From: Thalassotalea marina
GTDB lineage: Bacteria > Pseudomonadota > Gammaproteobacteria > Enterobacterales > Alteromonadaceae
Direction: 5' to 3'
Assembly: GCF_014656435.1 (NCBI RefSeq)
Contig: NZ_BNCK01000011.1
Span: forward strand, 1-64,000
DNA length: 64,000 nt
Both the position numbers and the translations under genes were made by a program. This document shows positions 42,649-53,630 of the stretch, piece after piece; the stretch's first letter is position 1; the number at the start of each line of letters is the position of its first letter. The notes below the pieces were generated by a model. The model did not search any database and had not been told where the DNA came from. It saw only the letters and a list, made by a program, of their open reading frames with translations.

Positions 42649-45048
42649 ATGTTTCAACGTAAATTAGTTGCTTGTGCTGTTTTAGCAGCATTAAGTGGCG
42701 CAATGCCTGCGGTTGCACAAACTGAAGATAGTGGATTAGAAGTTATTGAAGTGACGGCAACTAAAAGAACGCAAAATATTCAATCAACCCCTGTCGCTGT
42801 TCAAGCAATGAGTGAAAAGGATCTCAAAGATAATAACATTGGAAATTTTGACGACTTTGTTCGTTATATGCCTAATGTTACCGTTGGTGGTAGAGGCCCA
42901 GGTCAAGCGGATGTATTTATTCGCGGCATGGCGATTCAACCTATCACCGTCATGTTGTCTGGTGCTCAAGGAACTAGCCCTAATGTTGCTCTTTATTTGG
43001 ATGAGCAACCTGTTACAGCACCAGGAAGAAATCTAGATGTTTATGCCACAGATTTAGAACGCATAGAGGTGTTACCTGGGCCTCAAGGTACATTGTTTGG
43101 GGCCAGTTCTCAGGCCGGAACTGTAAGGTATATTACAAAAAAACCTGATACATCTGGCTTTGAAGCAGGTTTTACTTCTGGCATTGCTTCAACCAAATCA
43201 GGTGAAATGAGCAATAATGTGGAAGCTTATGTCAATTTACCCCTCACTGACTCTTTAGCTTTTCGTGCTGCTTTATACAGTGTGAACAAAGGCGGTTACA
43301 TTGATAATGTCGCTGGCGAATTTACCTTAGATCCTGCTATTAATAGTCAGGTCGCCGATAGTGTAAAGGGTTTACCCAGTGATACAACTTATACGGCAGC
43401 AAACAATACCGATCTTATTGAAAAAGACTTTAATGACAGCTTTTATAAAGGTGGTCGTTTTGGTGTCAAATATGACATCAACGCTGATTGGGAGTTATTA
43501 GTTCAACATACGCAACAAGAGTTGGGCGCAGATGGTGTATTTGATTACGACCCTGAAGTTGGCGATTTACAAGTACAACGTTATTTTCCTGATAAGCTTC
43601 GAGATGAATTTTCGCAAACCTCTTGGACAACTAAAGGCTTTATCAATGAGTTAGAAATTGTCTACACAGGGGCATTTTTAGACCGTGAAGTTGAGCAATC
43701 TATTGATTACACGGGGTACAACAATGGTGGCGGTTACATTCCTTGGTACACCTGTAGCTACGCTTCAGACGAAGTATCTCATCGTGAATGTTTAGATCCA
43801 ACAAAGGGCTTTAAAGGACAGCAAGAGCAAACACGGTTAACTCAAGAGCTTCGAATTGCAACAGACGCTGATAAGGCGCTTCGTTTTATTGGTGGTGTTT
43901 TCTATGATGACTTTGATATAGAAACTCAGGATGATTATGTCTATGTAGCAACCACAGAATTAGGATTTGTGCCTAATGCACCTATATCAGGCGCAAAAAA
44001 TATCAATCCGAATGCAAGACCTGCAGGTGTAGCCTTTTTTAACGATATCACTCGTACCGAAGAACAAATCGCTGTATTTGGTGAGTTATCTTATGATCTT
44101 AGTGATCAACTAACTGTTACTGCGGGTTTACGCTGGTATGAGATAGAGTCCGACTTTGCTGGTTCATCGAACTTTGCCGAAAAAGGAGTTGATGGCGACA
44201 GCGGCCGTGATTATGACGCCTCCGGTGGTCATACGGATGAACCTTTGAAGATCAATGATACTATTGCGAAATTTAATATTAGTTATCAAATGAATGATGA
44301 CGTAATGTTATATGCTACGTATTCAGAAGGCTTTAGACCTGGAGGGTTTAACCGAGGTGGCGGTATTCCTTCTGCAAATCCTGACTTTCCTGATGTTCAA
44401 GTGTCATATGATACAGATGATGTCACCAACTATGAGTTTGGTTGGAAAGCGATGTTGCTAGATAACACATTAAGATTTAATGGTAACGTGTATTTTATCG
44501 AGTGGGACAATATGCAGGTGTCTCGATTTGATCCTGTAAATGTATCTATTTTAACTTTCATTGAAAATGCAGCCGACTCAGAAATTAGAGGGTTTGAAGG
44601 TGATTTTGCTTGGCAAGCAACAGATAACTTGACTTTATTTGGTGCATTTTCTTATAACGATACTGAGTTAACTTCTGTTAATGCGCAAGTGATTGAAATG
44701 GCGCCGATTGGTAGCTCATTACCATTAACACCTGAGTTCCAAGGTAACATGAGAGCGCGTTATGATTGGGAAATTGGAGACTATTATGCAAATTGGCAGT
44801 TAGCTGCTCAGTATGCTGGGAGTTCTTATAGCTCAATTGTCGCCAGTGAACGTCAGAAACAAGATAGTTACCACTTGTTAAACGCCTCTGTAGGTGTTGA
44901 AAAAGATAACTGGTCGGTGAAACTATATGTGGATAATTTAACCGATGAGCGTGCCGAGTTATTCATAAACAACCAAGATGATATTTTACGTGTGTCAACT
45001 AATAGGCCACGTACAATGGGTTTATCATTTAGTTATAGTTATTACTAG
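42649..45048 (+). CDS. TonB-dependent outer-membrane receptor
   Basis: This 799-aa receptor has a signal peptide (1-24, ...PAVAQ), a TonB box (EVIEVTATKR), a plug domain (about 45-160) and a 22-strand barrel ending in SYSYY. Plug motifs RIEVLPGPQGTLFGASSQAG and VRYITKKP are clear. The substrate is unknown; this subtype often takes up organic compounds rather than siderophores. Start set at the ATG behind GGGAG; the longer frame would spoil the signal peptide. It is followed by a terminator and a TPR-sulfotransferase gene. Confidence 0.93.
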   Translation: MFQRKLVACAVLAALSGAMPAVAQTEDSGLEVIEVTATKRTQNIQSTPVAVQAMSEKDLKDNNIGNFDDFVRYMPNVTVGGRGPGQADVFIRGMAIQPITVMLSGAQGTSPNVALYLDEQPVTAPGRNLDVYATDLERIEVLPGPQGTLFGASSQAGTVRYITKKPDTSGFEAGFTSGIASTKSGEMSNNVEAYVNLPLTDSLAFRAALYSVNKGGYIDNVAGEFTLDPAINSQVADSVKGLPSDTTYTAANNTDLIEKDFNDSFYKGGRFGVKYDINADWELLVQHTQQELGADGVFDYDPEVGDLQVQRYFPDKLRDEFSQTSWTTKGFINELEIVYTGAFLDREVEQSIDYTGYNNGGGYIPWYTCSYASDEVSHRECLDPTKGFKGQQEQTRLTQELRIATDADKALRFIGGVFYDDFDIETQDDYVYVATTELGFVPNAPISGAKNINPNARPAGVAFFNDITRTEEQIAVFGELSYDLSDQLTVTAGLRWYEIESDFAGSSNFAEKGVDGDSGRDYDASGGHTDEPLKINDTIAKFNISYQMNDDVMLYATYSEGFRPGGFNRGGGIPSANPDFPDVQVSYDTDDVTNYEFGWKAMLLDNTLRFNGNVYFIEWDNMQVSRFDPVNVSILTFIENAADSEIRGFEGDFAWQATDNLTLFGAFSYNDTELTSVNAQVIEMAPIGSSLPLTPEFQGNMRARYDWEIGDYYANWQLAAQYAGSSYSSIVASERQKQDSYHLLNASVGVEKDNWSVKLYVDNLTDERAELFINNQDDILRVSTNRPRTMGLSFSYSYY

Positions 45049-45067
45049 CCGTTATTTTAAACAGATA

Positions 45068-45095
45068 AAGTCCCGCTAAGCGGGACTTATTTTTT
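45068..45095 (+). terminator. Terminator after the TonB receptor gene
   Basis: AAGTCCCGC (45068-45076) pairs with GCGGGACTT (45080-45088) and runs into six T. It ends 3 bp before the next start codon, so read-through would be needed for co-expression. Confidence 0.85.
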
Positions 45096-45098
45096 AAT

Positions 45099-47063
45099 AT
45101 GAGTTTACCTACCATAGAACATATACAGAAATTGGTGCAATCAGGCCAATTTCAACAAAGTGCTGATTTATGTTTGCAGCGTTTGTCAGTAAATGAAAAC
45201 GAAGATCAAACCTTGTATCTTTTGGCTGTTTGTTATCGCTACGAGAAACAATTTGCTAAGGCGAAACAATATTTAGTTCGGCTGATTGAGCTGTGCCCTG
45301 ATTATGGACGTGCTTTTCAAGAACTTGCACATATCTATTTCAGTGAGCAAGTGAATGAAAAGGCAGTTCAAAACTACCGGCAAGCGGTAAAATATAACCC
45401 CGCGCTGATTTCAAGTTGGCAGAGGCTCTCTCAGCTTTCGACAAATATTGAAGAAAAGCGAATTGCCAACAACAATATTGAATACTTACATTCTTTACCT
45501 AAAGCGCTATTAAGCGTGTATAGCTTCATCTATGAAGGAAAACTGGAGAAAGCTGAAAAGCTATGTCGCCACTTTTTAACGCTAGAGCCTAAACATACGG
45601 AAGCCATGCGGTTTTTAGCTAAAATTGCTGAAAAACATCAGGTGCTAGATGACGCTGAATTTTTATTGCAAACTGCTCTTAAATTGACGCCACAAAATTA
45701 TTGGGTGAAGTTTGATTACATTAATGTTTTGCATCGTCGACAAAAATTTGAGTTGGCGTATTCACTTGCTCAAGAACTACATCAAGCATTACCAAATGAT
45801 CATACGTCATTGCTGACTTTAGCCAATCAACAAGCCGCTATTGGCAAATATAACGAGGCAATCCTCAACTACCAACAACTAATAACCATAGACGAAAACA
45901 GTCCAACTGCTGCCTTAATGTTAGGTCATGCATATAAGACGATTGGACATCATGCTCTAGCGATTGAAAATTATTTATTAGCAATACAACGTGAACCAAG
46001 ACTTTGTGATGCTTATTGGAGTCTAGCTAACTTAAAAACTTATCGTTTTAGTGATGAGTTATTAGCTCAAATGCAAAGTTTAAAATCTGATTCACAAATA
46101 CCACAGAACGAGCAAGTTCAGTTGCATTTTGCTTTAGCAAAAGCGTTAGAAGATAAACAAGAATTTGAACAGTCATTTGTGCATTACCAACAAGGAAATA
46201 ACTTAAAACGAGAGCAAATTAACTATCGTTCAGAAGTGATGACAAACAACTTTGCTTTGCAAAAATCGTTCTTCAGTTCAGAAGTTGCAAAACAACTCGC
46301 TAAACTTGGTTATCAAACATTGGAGCCAATTTTTATTTTGGGCCTACCTCGTACTGGCTCTACCTTGGTTGAACAAATTTTATCCTCTCATTCTCTTATC
46401 GACGGAACACTTGAGTTGCCAAATATATTGGCCTACGTGCAAGAGCTTAATGGTCGACAATATAAAGAACACAAAGCAAGGTACCCTAATATATTGTCAT
46501 CAATCCCCGCAGAGAACTTTGCTCAGCTGGGGCGTCGCTACATAGATGAAACTCGTGTTTACCGAGGAAGTGGCGAGTTTTTTATAGATAAAATGCCTAA
46601 CAATTTTAGGCATATTGGTTTAATAAAATCGATTTTACCTCAGGCTAAAATTATCGATACTCGTCGAGAGATCCATTCTTGTTGTTTTGCAATATACAAA
46701 CAGCTATTTGCCGAGGGGCAGGAATTTAGCTATTCGTTTGACGATATTGTCTCTTACTATCGAGATTATGTTGAGTTGATGGAACATTGGAGCTCACTAT
46801 ATCCAGAGGATATCTATACCGTAAACTACGAAACATTAGTTAATGAACCGACACAAACAATTGATGCGTTGTTTAAGTTTTTAAACATTGACGTTGAGCA
46901 AAATTGTTATCAATTTTTTAATACTGAAAGAGCGGTGCGAACAGCAAGTGCTGAACAGGTTCGACAACCCATCAACCGCAAAGGGATGGAACAGTGGAAA
47001 AACTTTGAACCGTATTTAGATGAATTAAAAACGCTTGTAAATACAAGCAGTGAAACGATTTAG
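45099..47063 (+). CDS. TPR-repeat sulfotransferase family protein
   Basis: The 654-aa protein has tandem tetratricopeptide repeats over about 1-370 and a sulfotransferase domain from about 405, opening with the PAPS-binding loop FILGLPRTGSTLVEQ (about 411) and including IDKMPNNFRHIGLI. Family members transfer sulfate from PAPS to carbohydrate or protein acceptors; this subtype commonly sits next to TonB receptors in marine bacteria. No ribosome-binding site precedes the ATG, which abuts the terminator T run, so expression may depend on a promoter within or read-through of the receptor gene. Confidence 0.88.
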   Translation: MSLPTIEHIQKLVQSGQFQQSADLCLQRLSVNENEDQTLYLLAVCYRYEKQFAKAKQYLVRLIELCPDYGRAFQELAHIYFSEQVNEKAVQNYRQAVKYNPALISSWQRLSQLSTNIEEKRIANNNIEYLHSLPKALLSVYSFIYEGKLEKAEKLCRHFLTLEPKHTEAMRFLAKIAEKHQVLDDAEFLLQTALKLTPQNYWVKFDYINVLHRRQKFELAYSLAQELHQALPNDHTSLLTLANQQAAIGKYNEAILNYQQLITIDENSPTAALMLGHAYKTIGHHALAIENYLLAIQREPRLCDAYWSLANLKTYRFSDELLAQMQSLKSDSQIPQNEQVQLHFALAKALEDKQEFEQSFVHYQQGNNLKREQINYRSEVMTNNFALQKSFFSSEVAKQLAKLGYQTLEPIFILGLPRTGSTLVEQILSSHSLIDGTLELPNILAYVQELNGRQYKEHKARYPNILSSIPAENFAQLGRRYIDETRVYRGSGEFFIDKMPNNFRHIGLIKSILPQAKIIDTRREIHSCCFAIYKQLFAEGQEFSYSFDDIVSYYRDYVELMEHWSSLYPEDIYTVNYETLVNEPTQTIDALFKFLNIDVEQNCYQFFNTERAVRTASAEQVRQPINRKGMEQWKNFEPYLDELKTLVNTSSETI

Positions 47064-47074
47064 TTTCACTGCTT
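47045..47074. terminator. Hairpin overlapping the sulfotransferase stop codon
   Basis: AAGCAGTGAAAC (47045-47056) and GTTTCACTGCTT (47063-47074) form a 12-bp stem with the TAG stop in the loop, between convergent genes. Confidence 0.6.
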
Positions 47075-47089
47075 GGTAACTGCTTTAAC

Positions 47090-48808
47090 TTAACAGCATG
47101 GTTTATTGGAGTCGTGCTCAGCCCAATGTTTTAATTTACTGGTTTTGCCAATGCCGGGGTTGAAACTGTTGGTTGGATCAAGTTCTTGATAAAAACTTCT
47201 TAATGCGTCTTTAGCTAAGTATTCATGGCCAACATTATGTTCGGCTGGGTATTCGGCACCACGTTGATCAAAGGTTGCTAAAATTTGGTTTTTTACTTTT
47301 TTAGCATCCACGCCTTTTTTCAAAATATAGTTTTGGTGCATCACATGACAGAACAAATGGCCATAGTAGAGTTTGACGGCAATCTGTTCGTCTAATTCTG
47401 GTGATAGCGTTTCAAACCAGTCTTTTTCATTGCGTGGAAAAGCAACATCTATGGTCATTACTGAACCAAGTTCTTTTGCCTTCATGGCATGCATGCGACC
47501 AATAGCACCACCAGCAACAAAACGATGTAAAATTGCTTTATCACCTTCTTCTTTTGTACATTCAAAAAAGTCGCCTTCGTTGGTTTTGAAAAACTCGGCC
47601 AGATATTGTTGTGCTTCATCTACACCATCGTTACTCATTTCTAATATCCAGTGATGATCAAAACGAGCCCGAAATGCTTCCATCCGCTTAGGTAAGTGGT
47701 TAGGAAATAAATAACTCATATACTGCATTATACGATCTGACATTTTGGCAGGTAAAAAGCCTAAGTTATCTGCAATGCGATCAACAGTACGCTTCATGGA
47801 AAACATTTTTGGAATGTACTTTGAGCCAAGTTTATCAATCACTAAAAATGTATCTTTACCGTATTTTTTCGATGCGTCGTAGCAATCTTTATGTAAATAC
47901 TCACCAGATACCGGTAAGTTCTTGAACGTTGACAGAATATCGCGACGAATTTTGCCAAGCACCGCAGGGTCGTTGGTACCAATGTAAAAAACTTGTTGTT
48001 TTTCTGGAATAGGAAAAGTGTCAACTCTGACGGCAAACACTGCTAATTTACCAGCACAACCAGATGATTCGTATAATCTACGACCGTCATTGTTAAAACG
48101 TGAAGGCGTATTTGCGTCTACGTCGCGCACACGTTCGTGATACTCGTTGTCAGATGCACGTTTGTTTGGAAACTCTACATCATCGGCACGGTAATTTTTA
48201 TTCTCTAAATTAATTAAGATTTCTTCAGGGGAATCGCCAAGTTTAATACCAAGATTGTTAACCAGAACTAATTGTCCATCAGCATCTATTTGCGCAAATA
48301 GTGAAAGCTCAGTATATGCTGGCCCACGTTGAACAAGTGCGCCACCTGAATTATTGCAAATGCCGCCAACAATTGATGCACCAATACATGAAGAACCGAT
48401 AACTGAGTGGGGCTCTCTACCATAGGGGGCGAGTGTGTCTTCTAAACCAAATAATGTGCTACCCGCTAAACCGATAAATTGCTCTGCATTGTTGATCAGC
48501 TGAATATCATCAATTCGCATCGTACTTATGACGACTACTGGACGATCGTAGTTATTACCATCAGGCGTTGAACCTCCAGTTAAGCCAGTATTTGCCGCTT
48601 GCATAATGACAATAATATCGGCTTCAACACAGGTTTTAAGTGCACGCCAAATTTCCACTAATGAGCCTGGACGTATTACTGCCAAAGCGTCACCTGCTCC
48701 AAAACGAAAGCCCTTGGTATACGGCTGTTTTTTTGCTGGTTCCGTTAAAATATACTGTTTTCCTACTATGGATTCCAAAGCAGAAATAATTGAGGTAGTT
48801 GCGCTCAT
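47090..48808 (-). CDS. dld: Quinone-dependent D-lactate dehydrogenase
   Basis: A 572-aa FAD enzyme that oxidises D-lactate to pyruvate at the membrane and feeds electrons to quinones. It aligns end to end with E. coli Dld: MQAANTGLTGGSTP, GREPHSVIGSSCIGAS and ICNNSGGALVQRGPAYTE in the FAD domain, and YPAEHNVGH and NPGIGKTSK at the C terminus. The gene stands alone, convergent with the sulfotransferase gene. Confidence 0.96.
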   Translation of the reverse strand: MSATTSIISALESIVGKQYILTEPAKKQPYTKGFRFGAGDALAVIRPGSLVEIWRALKTCVEADIIVIMQAANTGLTGGSTPDGNNYDRPVVVISTMRIDDIQLINNAEQFIGLAGSTLFGLEDTLAPYGREPHSVIGSSCIGASIVGGICNNSGGALVQRGPAYTELSLFAQIDADGQLVLVNNLGIKLGDSPEEILINLENKNYRADDVEFPNKRASDNEYHERVRDVDANTPSRFNNDGRRLYESSGCAGKLAVFAVRVDTFPIPEKQQVFYIGTNDPAVLGKIRRDILSTFKNLPVSGEYLHKDCYDASKKYGKDTFLVIDKLGSKYIPKMFSMKRTVDRIADNLGFLPAKMSDRIMQYMSYLFPNHLPKRMEAFRARFDHHWILEMSNDGVDEAQQYLAEFFKTNEGDFFECTKEEGDKAILHRFVAGGAIGRMHAMKAKELGSVMTIDVAFPRNEKDWFETLSPELDEQIAVKLYYGHLFCHVMHQNYILKKGVDAKKVKNQILATFDQRGAEYPAEHNVGHEYLAKDALRSFYQELDPTNSFNPGIGKTSKLKHWAEHDSNKPCC

Positions 48809-49117
48809 AGTTATCTCTAGTGGGTGTTGCTAAGCTATCTGGCTAAAAATGGAGCTAAAGTATACAGCAAGGATTAACTCAATAAAACGAGGCGTTTGAT
48901 TAGAATTTATAATCAAAAGCTATATTTGGAATCTTTTTGGGATTTTAAAGCTGCAACTTCAGATCTTAACTCGTTAAATTGCTGAACCTAGTTTCAGAAC
49001 AATATTTTTTATACAAAAATTCTAACAAAATGTTGAAATTGTTCTAGTATAAATAACATGGGTACTAAGCGTTGCAAGGAAAGCTTTATTATCAGTTGTT
49101 ATTAAAGAGAACCTTGT
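48809..49117. other. Intergenic region between dld and a chemoreceptor gene
   Basis: A 309-bp AT-rich divergent spacer that must hold promoters for both genes. I see no ORF of note, no strong inverted repeat and no clear sigma-28 or sigma-54 site. Confidence 0.6.
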
Positions 49118-51451
49118 ATGCGATTGAAAAGCAAGATCATACTAAACGTAGGGGTCGTTGTAAGTATTGCTCTTATACTGACTTCCTCTATTCTCACCTA
49201 TATTGCGTCGGTAGACGTGACACAAGCACTTCATTCACAGGTTAAGCAACGCCTCGTTGGCTTACGTGATGCTAAGCGTGAACAAATTGTCGATTATTTC
49301 GAAACGATTAATCAGCAGGCTATAGCCTTAGCGAACTCAACAATGACGGAAAATGCCACGCTTGCATTTATTGATAGTTACAATAGTTACTCGTCTCAGT
49401 CGAATTTACCTGATAAGCAAACTCAGTCGAGTGTATTGTCGAGTTATTATTTGAATGAATTCCTTGCTAAATATAAAGAAGAAAATCAAGGGACGAGTTT
49501 AAATGCTAGTAGCATCATGAATGCTTTGTCTGAAACGGGTACTGCGCTTCAGTATCGCTATATAGGCGTTAGTGAATTTGGTTTAGGTGAAAAAGATAAG
49601 CTTGTTTCGCTTAACGATGGCTCGGATTACGATAAAGTGCATCAGCTGTATCATGAAAAATATCGTAACTTTTTACAGCAGTTTGGTTTTTACGATATTT
49701 TTATTGTCAGTGATAAAGGAGACGTCGTCTATTCGGTGTTTAAAGAGCTCGATTATGCTACCTCTTTAACTTCAGGTGCTTTTGCATCTTCAGGCTTGGC
49801 AGAAGCATTTAACAAAGCGCGCTCTGGCTCAAAAGGGCAAGTGTTTATGACAGACTTTGCGCCTTATACGCCATCCTATGAAAGTGCTGCGGCATTTATT
49901 TCTGCACCTATTATTGCCAACAACCAGCGCTTGGGCGTGCTTATTTTTCAAGCGCCGGTAGATAAAATTAATGCCCTGATGACCTACCAAGGGGAGTGGG
50001 AGTCTCGCGGACTAGGTAAGTCTGGTGAAACCTATTTGGTTGGTAGCGACTTTTTAATGCGCAGCCAAAGCCGCTTTTTAATTGAAGATAAAGCAAATTA
50101 CCTCAATGACTTGCGAGCGTCAGGATTATCTGAAAAAACCATTGCGGCGATTAGCGCAAAAGACTCATCTCTAGGTTTAGCTAAAGTTGATACTCCCACT
50201 GTACGCGCGGGGTTGAACGGGCAAAACGGCTTCGAACTCATAAAGGACTACCGTAACATTGAGGTTGCATCTGCGTTTGGTTCACTTGAGGTTGCTGGCA
50301 ATAAATGGGCAATTATAAGTGAAATAGACGCTGAAGAAGCGTTTCAAGCGTCTGAACAATTAACGTCTTCTTTAACTGTCACTTCTGTTATATGTACATT
50401 AATTTTAGTGTCACTTGGTATCGTAACTGCTCTTTGGTTGGGTAACTTTTTATCAGGGCCTATTATCGTTTTAAATAAATCCGTAAATGAAGTAGCAGAA
50501 ACCCTAGACTTAACAAAACGTATTAAAGATCGTTTAGGAAAAAGTGCTAAAGATGAGATTGGCCAAGTTTCTCGTTCTTTTAATGGCATGATGGAAATTA
50601 TGCATGACACACTGACAGGGATGGATAAAGCGTCTAGCATCCTTGATAGCCAAGTTCACAAACTTAGAGAAAACTTTAATCTTGTTGAACAAAAGTCATT
50701 AGAACAAACTGATCAAACAACTCAGCTATCTGCAGCTATTGAAGAAATGTCTGCAACTTCAGATGCCGTGGCTGAATCTGCTACTTTGTCAAGTGAGGCG
50801 AGTGCAGCGGCGGTTGAACAAGTGCAGTTAGGCACAAACAACTTATCAAACAGTTTGCAGGTAACAAGGGCACTTGGTGATACTGTGCTTGAATCAACGC
50901 AAACAGTGCGAACTGTTGCTGAACATGCTGCCAATATTGTTACTGTACTCGATGTAATTCGGGGTATTGCAGATCAAACTAATTTATTAGCACTTAATGC
51001 GGCAATTGAAGCAGCGCGAGCGGGTGAACAAGGTCGGGGTTTTGCTGTTGTTGCTGATGAAGTTAGAACCTTGGCACAACGCACTCAAAATTCTACTTTA
51101 GAAATTCAAACGATTATTGAAAATCTGCAATCTGGTTCAGATGAGTCTGTTGCTGTTATGACCAGAGCAGCTGAAATGGTTGAACAAACTTTGCAAAGTG
51201 CTGAAAAAGTTAATGAAACTTTCAAGATTATTAGTGAACAAGTGGGCAGTATTGAAACACAAAATAGTCAGGTCGCATCAGCTACAATGCAGCAATCTAT
51301 GGTAGGTAAACAAATGGCTGAACAAGTTGAACAGATCACCATGCTAGCGCAAGATAACAACGAGCTAGTTAATTGTGCTTCTCAATGCTGTAACGCAGTT
51401 GAAGAGGAATCATCCATGATGAACAAACTTGTCGCGCAATTTAAGCTGTGA
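49118..51451 (+). CDS. Methyl-accepting chemotaxis protein with large sensor domain
   Basis: This 777-aa receptor has an N-terminal helix (about 8-30), a periplasmic sensor of some 380 residues in the size range of double-Cache domains ([20 protein letters not shown] is a typical Cache segment), a second helix near 418-442, a HAMP domain, and the signalling tip [20 protein letters not shown]. The ligand cannot be told. It is divergent from dld, so a link to lactate or other organic acids is possible but only suggested by position. Confidence 0.92.
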   Translation: MRLKSKIILNVGVVVSIALILTSSILTYIASVDVTQALHSQVKQRLVGLRDAKREQIVDYFETINQQAIALANSTMTENATLAFIDSYNSYSSQSNLPDKQTQSSVLSSYYLNEFLAKYKEENQGTSLNASSIMNALSETGTALQYRYIGVSEFGLGEKDKLVSLNDGSDYDKVHQLYHEKYRNFLQQFGFYDIFIVSDKGDVVYSVFKELDYATSLTSGAFASSGLAEAFNKARSGSKGQVFMTDFAPYTPSYESAAAFISAPIIANNQRLGVLIFQAPVDKINALMTYQGEWESRGLGKSGETYLVGSDFLMRSQSRFLIEDKANYLNDLRASGLSEKTIAAISAKDSSLGLAKVDTPTVRAGLNGQNGFELIKDYRNIEVASAFGSLEVAGNKWAIISEIDAEEAFQASEQLTSSLTVTSVICTLILVSLGIVTALWLGNFLSGPIIVLNKSVNEVAETLDLTKRIKDRLGKSAKDEIGQVSRSFNGMMEIMHDTLTGMDKASSILDSQVHKLRENFNLVEQKSLEQTDQTTQLSAAIEEMSATSDAVAESATLSSEASAAAVEQVQLGTNNLSNSLQVTRALGDTVLESTQTVRTVAEHAANIVTVLDVIRGIADQTNLLALNAAIEAARAGEQGRGFAVVADEVRTLAQRTQNSTLEIQTIIENLQSGSDESVAVMTRAAEMVEQTLQSAEKVNETFKIISEQVGSIETQNSQVASATMQQSMVGKQMAEQVEQITMLAQDNNELVNCASQCCNAVEEESSMMNKLVAQFKL

Positions 51452-51496
51452 AATTAGTGCGATAAATTGCGTAACTTTTGTTCACTGAGCCTTATC

Positions 51497-51533
51497 ATGG
51501 CAGTTACCGATTAAACAAATTGGTAACTGTCAT
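51497..51533. terminator. Hairpin between convergent chemoreceptor and AraC genes
   Basis: ATGGCAGTTACC (51497-51508) pairs with GGTAACTGTCAT (51522-51533). The T tracts are weak. Confidence 0.5.
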
Positions 51534-51558
51534 ATGCGATGTATCTATAAGAATTAAA

Positions 51559-52740
51559 CTAGCTGTTGAGGTGGGTTTTTCTATACTGACTTGGTGTCAT
51601 TTGCGTTTCTTTTTTAAATGCGGTGTAAAATGATGACTTAGCATTAAAACCTACCTGCATCGCAATATCTAATACGGTTTCCTCTGTGTTAGTTAATAGT
51701 CGTTTTGCTGCTTCTATACGGTGATGGTTAACATAATCAAAGAAGCTTGTTGATAAGTTTTGGTTAAGTGTTTGTGATATGTAGTTTGCCGAAGTTGAAA
51801 TGTGTTTGGCCAACTTGGGCAGTGATAAAGCTGCATCTAAATAGAGCTTATCTTCTTTCATGGCCTTTTCAATTTGAGATGCAATATGTTGGGCGCGAGT
51901 TTGGTCTAGTGCCGAGTGTTGGTATTTATTAGCCGTTTGAAGGTGTTGTTTGCCTTGAGTGGTTTGGTAAAGCTCTTCGAAACCGGGTTTTTGTCGCAAC
52001 CCCCATTGGGCTAATATCCAAGTCATAATAAGGCCAATAATGCTAAACACGGCATCATTAACCGGTGCAGCATTGCCTAAATTACTTAAGGTAATATTTA
52101 TGGTAGCTAGCAACCACAAGATTCCGATCGACAGCAATATAAAGCTCAGCCAATACAACTCTTTGGTATCTTTACTGGAAAATATCTCTTTTAAATAAAA
52201 GCGATACTGCCTTAACCGTTTGATAATTTTTACGTAGTAATAAGCGGTTTGAACTGCCCAGAACAGCACTAACATAAAAGTAGACAATACTAAGCAATAT
52301 ACTAGGTATTGCATTGGCGTGCTGTAGGTAGGTATGTATTGGTCAGTCCCCTGTATTAGTAAGTGATGTTTGATTTCATCGGGTAAAAACAATGTTGTCG
52401 TAGCAATACACCATCCTAACAGGGCTAAACTAAAATGCTTTAGGTGATGGCGTCTAAAAAGCCAATTTGACTTACTGGTCATACTAAGGACATAGCACCA
52501 AAAACTTGGACCAATTAAGAACATTGTTGGCAAAGTAAAAATTAAAAGGTTAACGGCAAAATAAGGAGAAACGTCAGATAAAGTTGAGCGGCTTAAAACA
52601 AAGGCGATAGATACCAAACAAGTGACAAGAGCAATGTCGCCATGGTGTTTCTCTGTTCGGCTGAGCAACAGATTGGCACTAAATAGCGCAATACTGAGGG
52701 TGACGGTATTGATAAACATTAAAAAAAATGAATTCGACAT
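51559..52740 (-). CDS. AraC-family regulator with membrane N-terminal domain
   Basis: This 393-aa protein has about seven transmembrane helices (1-240) followed by a C-terminal AraC DNA-binding domain (about 290-390) with the paired helix-turn-helices (LPKLAKHISTSANYISQTLN and LDIAMQVGFNAKSSFYTAFK). A membrane-embedded AraC protein of this sort probably senses a lipid-soluble or surface signal. It is divergent from the DUF2306 gene, its likely target. Confidence 0.88.
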   Translation of the reverse strand: MSNSFFLMFINTVTLSIALFSANLLLSRTEKHHGDIALVTCLVSIAFVLSRSTLSDVSPYFAVNLLIFTLPTMFLIGPSFWCYVLSMTSKSNWLFRRHHLKHFSLALLGWCIATTTLFLPDEIKHHLLIQGTDQYIPTYSTPMQYLVYCLVLSTFMLVLFWAVQTAYYYVKIIKRLRQYRFYLKEIFSSKDTKELYWLSFILLSIGILWLLATINITLSNLGNAAPVNDAVFSIIGLIMTWILAQWGLRQKPGFEELYQTTQGKQHLQTANKYQHSALDQTRAQHIASQIEKAMKEDKLYLDAALSLPKLAKHISTSANYISQTLNQNLSTSFFDYVNHHRIEAAKRLLTNTEETVLDIAMQVGFNAKSSFYTAFKKETQMTPSQYRKTHLNS

Positions 52741-52913
52741 TTTGCGCTCGTCTAGGTGTAAATCGCTTCAAAAACAATGCTATATATTAAAAGTTACAAG
52801 TCCGAAAGTGTAGGGTTGTACTGTTAAAGGTATTGTTAAACACAGCCGGACGACACAGCAGTTAGTCAAAGTAACATGATGGTAAAAAATGATACCAACG
52901 AGAAACTTTGACT

Positions 52914-53630
52914 ATGACACAAGATATTAGGCTATCAAATAAAGCACAAAAAGTAACAAGTTCATTTAACTGGCCAACCGTTTCGATATTGCTCATTATA
53001 TTTGCCATTCCGGCAATACCAGCAGTCTTTATTTTAATTTTTGTTGCATTGGGTCTGGGAGAGACACCAATACAAAGTGAATTTATCAACCCTGTGTATT
53101 ATCAAAAGCCAGTGGTTATTTTTACCCATGGTATATTTGGCATTCTGTTTTTTGTAAGCGCACCTTTTCAATTTTCGACTTACCTTCGCCAACGCTACAA
53201 ACAATGGCATCGTATGGCAGGTTGTATCACTATTATTTCGGGAATTGGTATTGCGCTATCTGGTATCGCCATGCACCACATGTTGACACCTGACGTGAAG
53301 GGCGCGCGATATCTCTCTTTGTTAGCATTCAGTGCAATAATGTCGCTTAGCTTTATCGTCGGGTTTTATTATGCTTGGCGTAAGAGTTTTACCAATCATC
53401 AATGTTGGATGTATCGAGCCATTGCGATCTCAGCAACGCCAATATCACTGTTAGTTATTGAGATCTCATTGAATTTGTTATTTGGTCAGCTAATGGCTTA
53501 TGAGTTAATACATCAATTCTTATTTGATTATGGCAGAGTATTTGTCGTGGTATTAAACCTTGTATTTATAGAGTGTTTTATAAGTAAAACTCTGTTGTCA
53601 TCGCAGAACTTTGCTGCACGTTATGGGTAA
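52914..53630 (+). CDS. DUF2306 membrane protein
   Basis: A 238-aa protein of about six to seven helices with the DUF2306 features FTHGIFGILFFVSAPFQF and WHRMAGCITIISG, containing conserved His residues that might bind haem or metal. Function unknown. The ATG at 52914 is preferred over the TTG at 52908. It is divergent from a membrane AraC regulator, and its stop overlaps the convergent HPP gene by 10 bp. Confidence 0.8.
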   Translation: MTQDIRLSNKAQKVTSSFNWPTVSILLIIFAIPAIPAVFILIFVALGLGETPIQSEFINPVYYQKPVVIFTHGIFGILFFVSAPFQFSTYLRQRYKQWHRMAGCITIISGIGIALSGIAMHHMLTPDVKGARYLSLLAFSAIMSLSFIVGFYYAWRKSFTNHQCWMYRAIAISATPISLLVIEISLNLLFGQLMAYELIHQFLFDYGRVFVVVLNLVFIECFISKTLLSSQNFAARYG

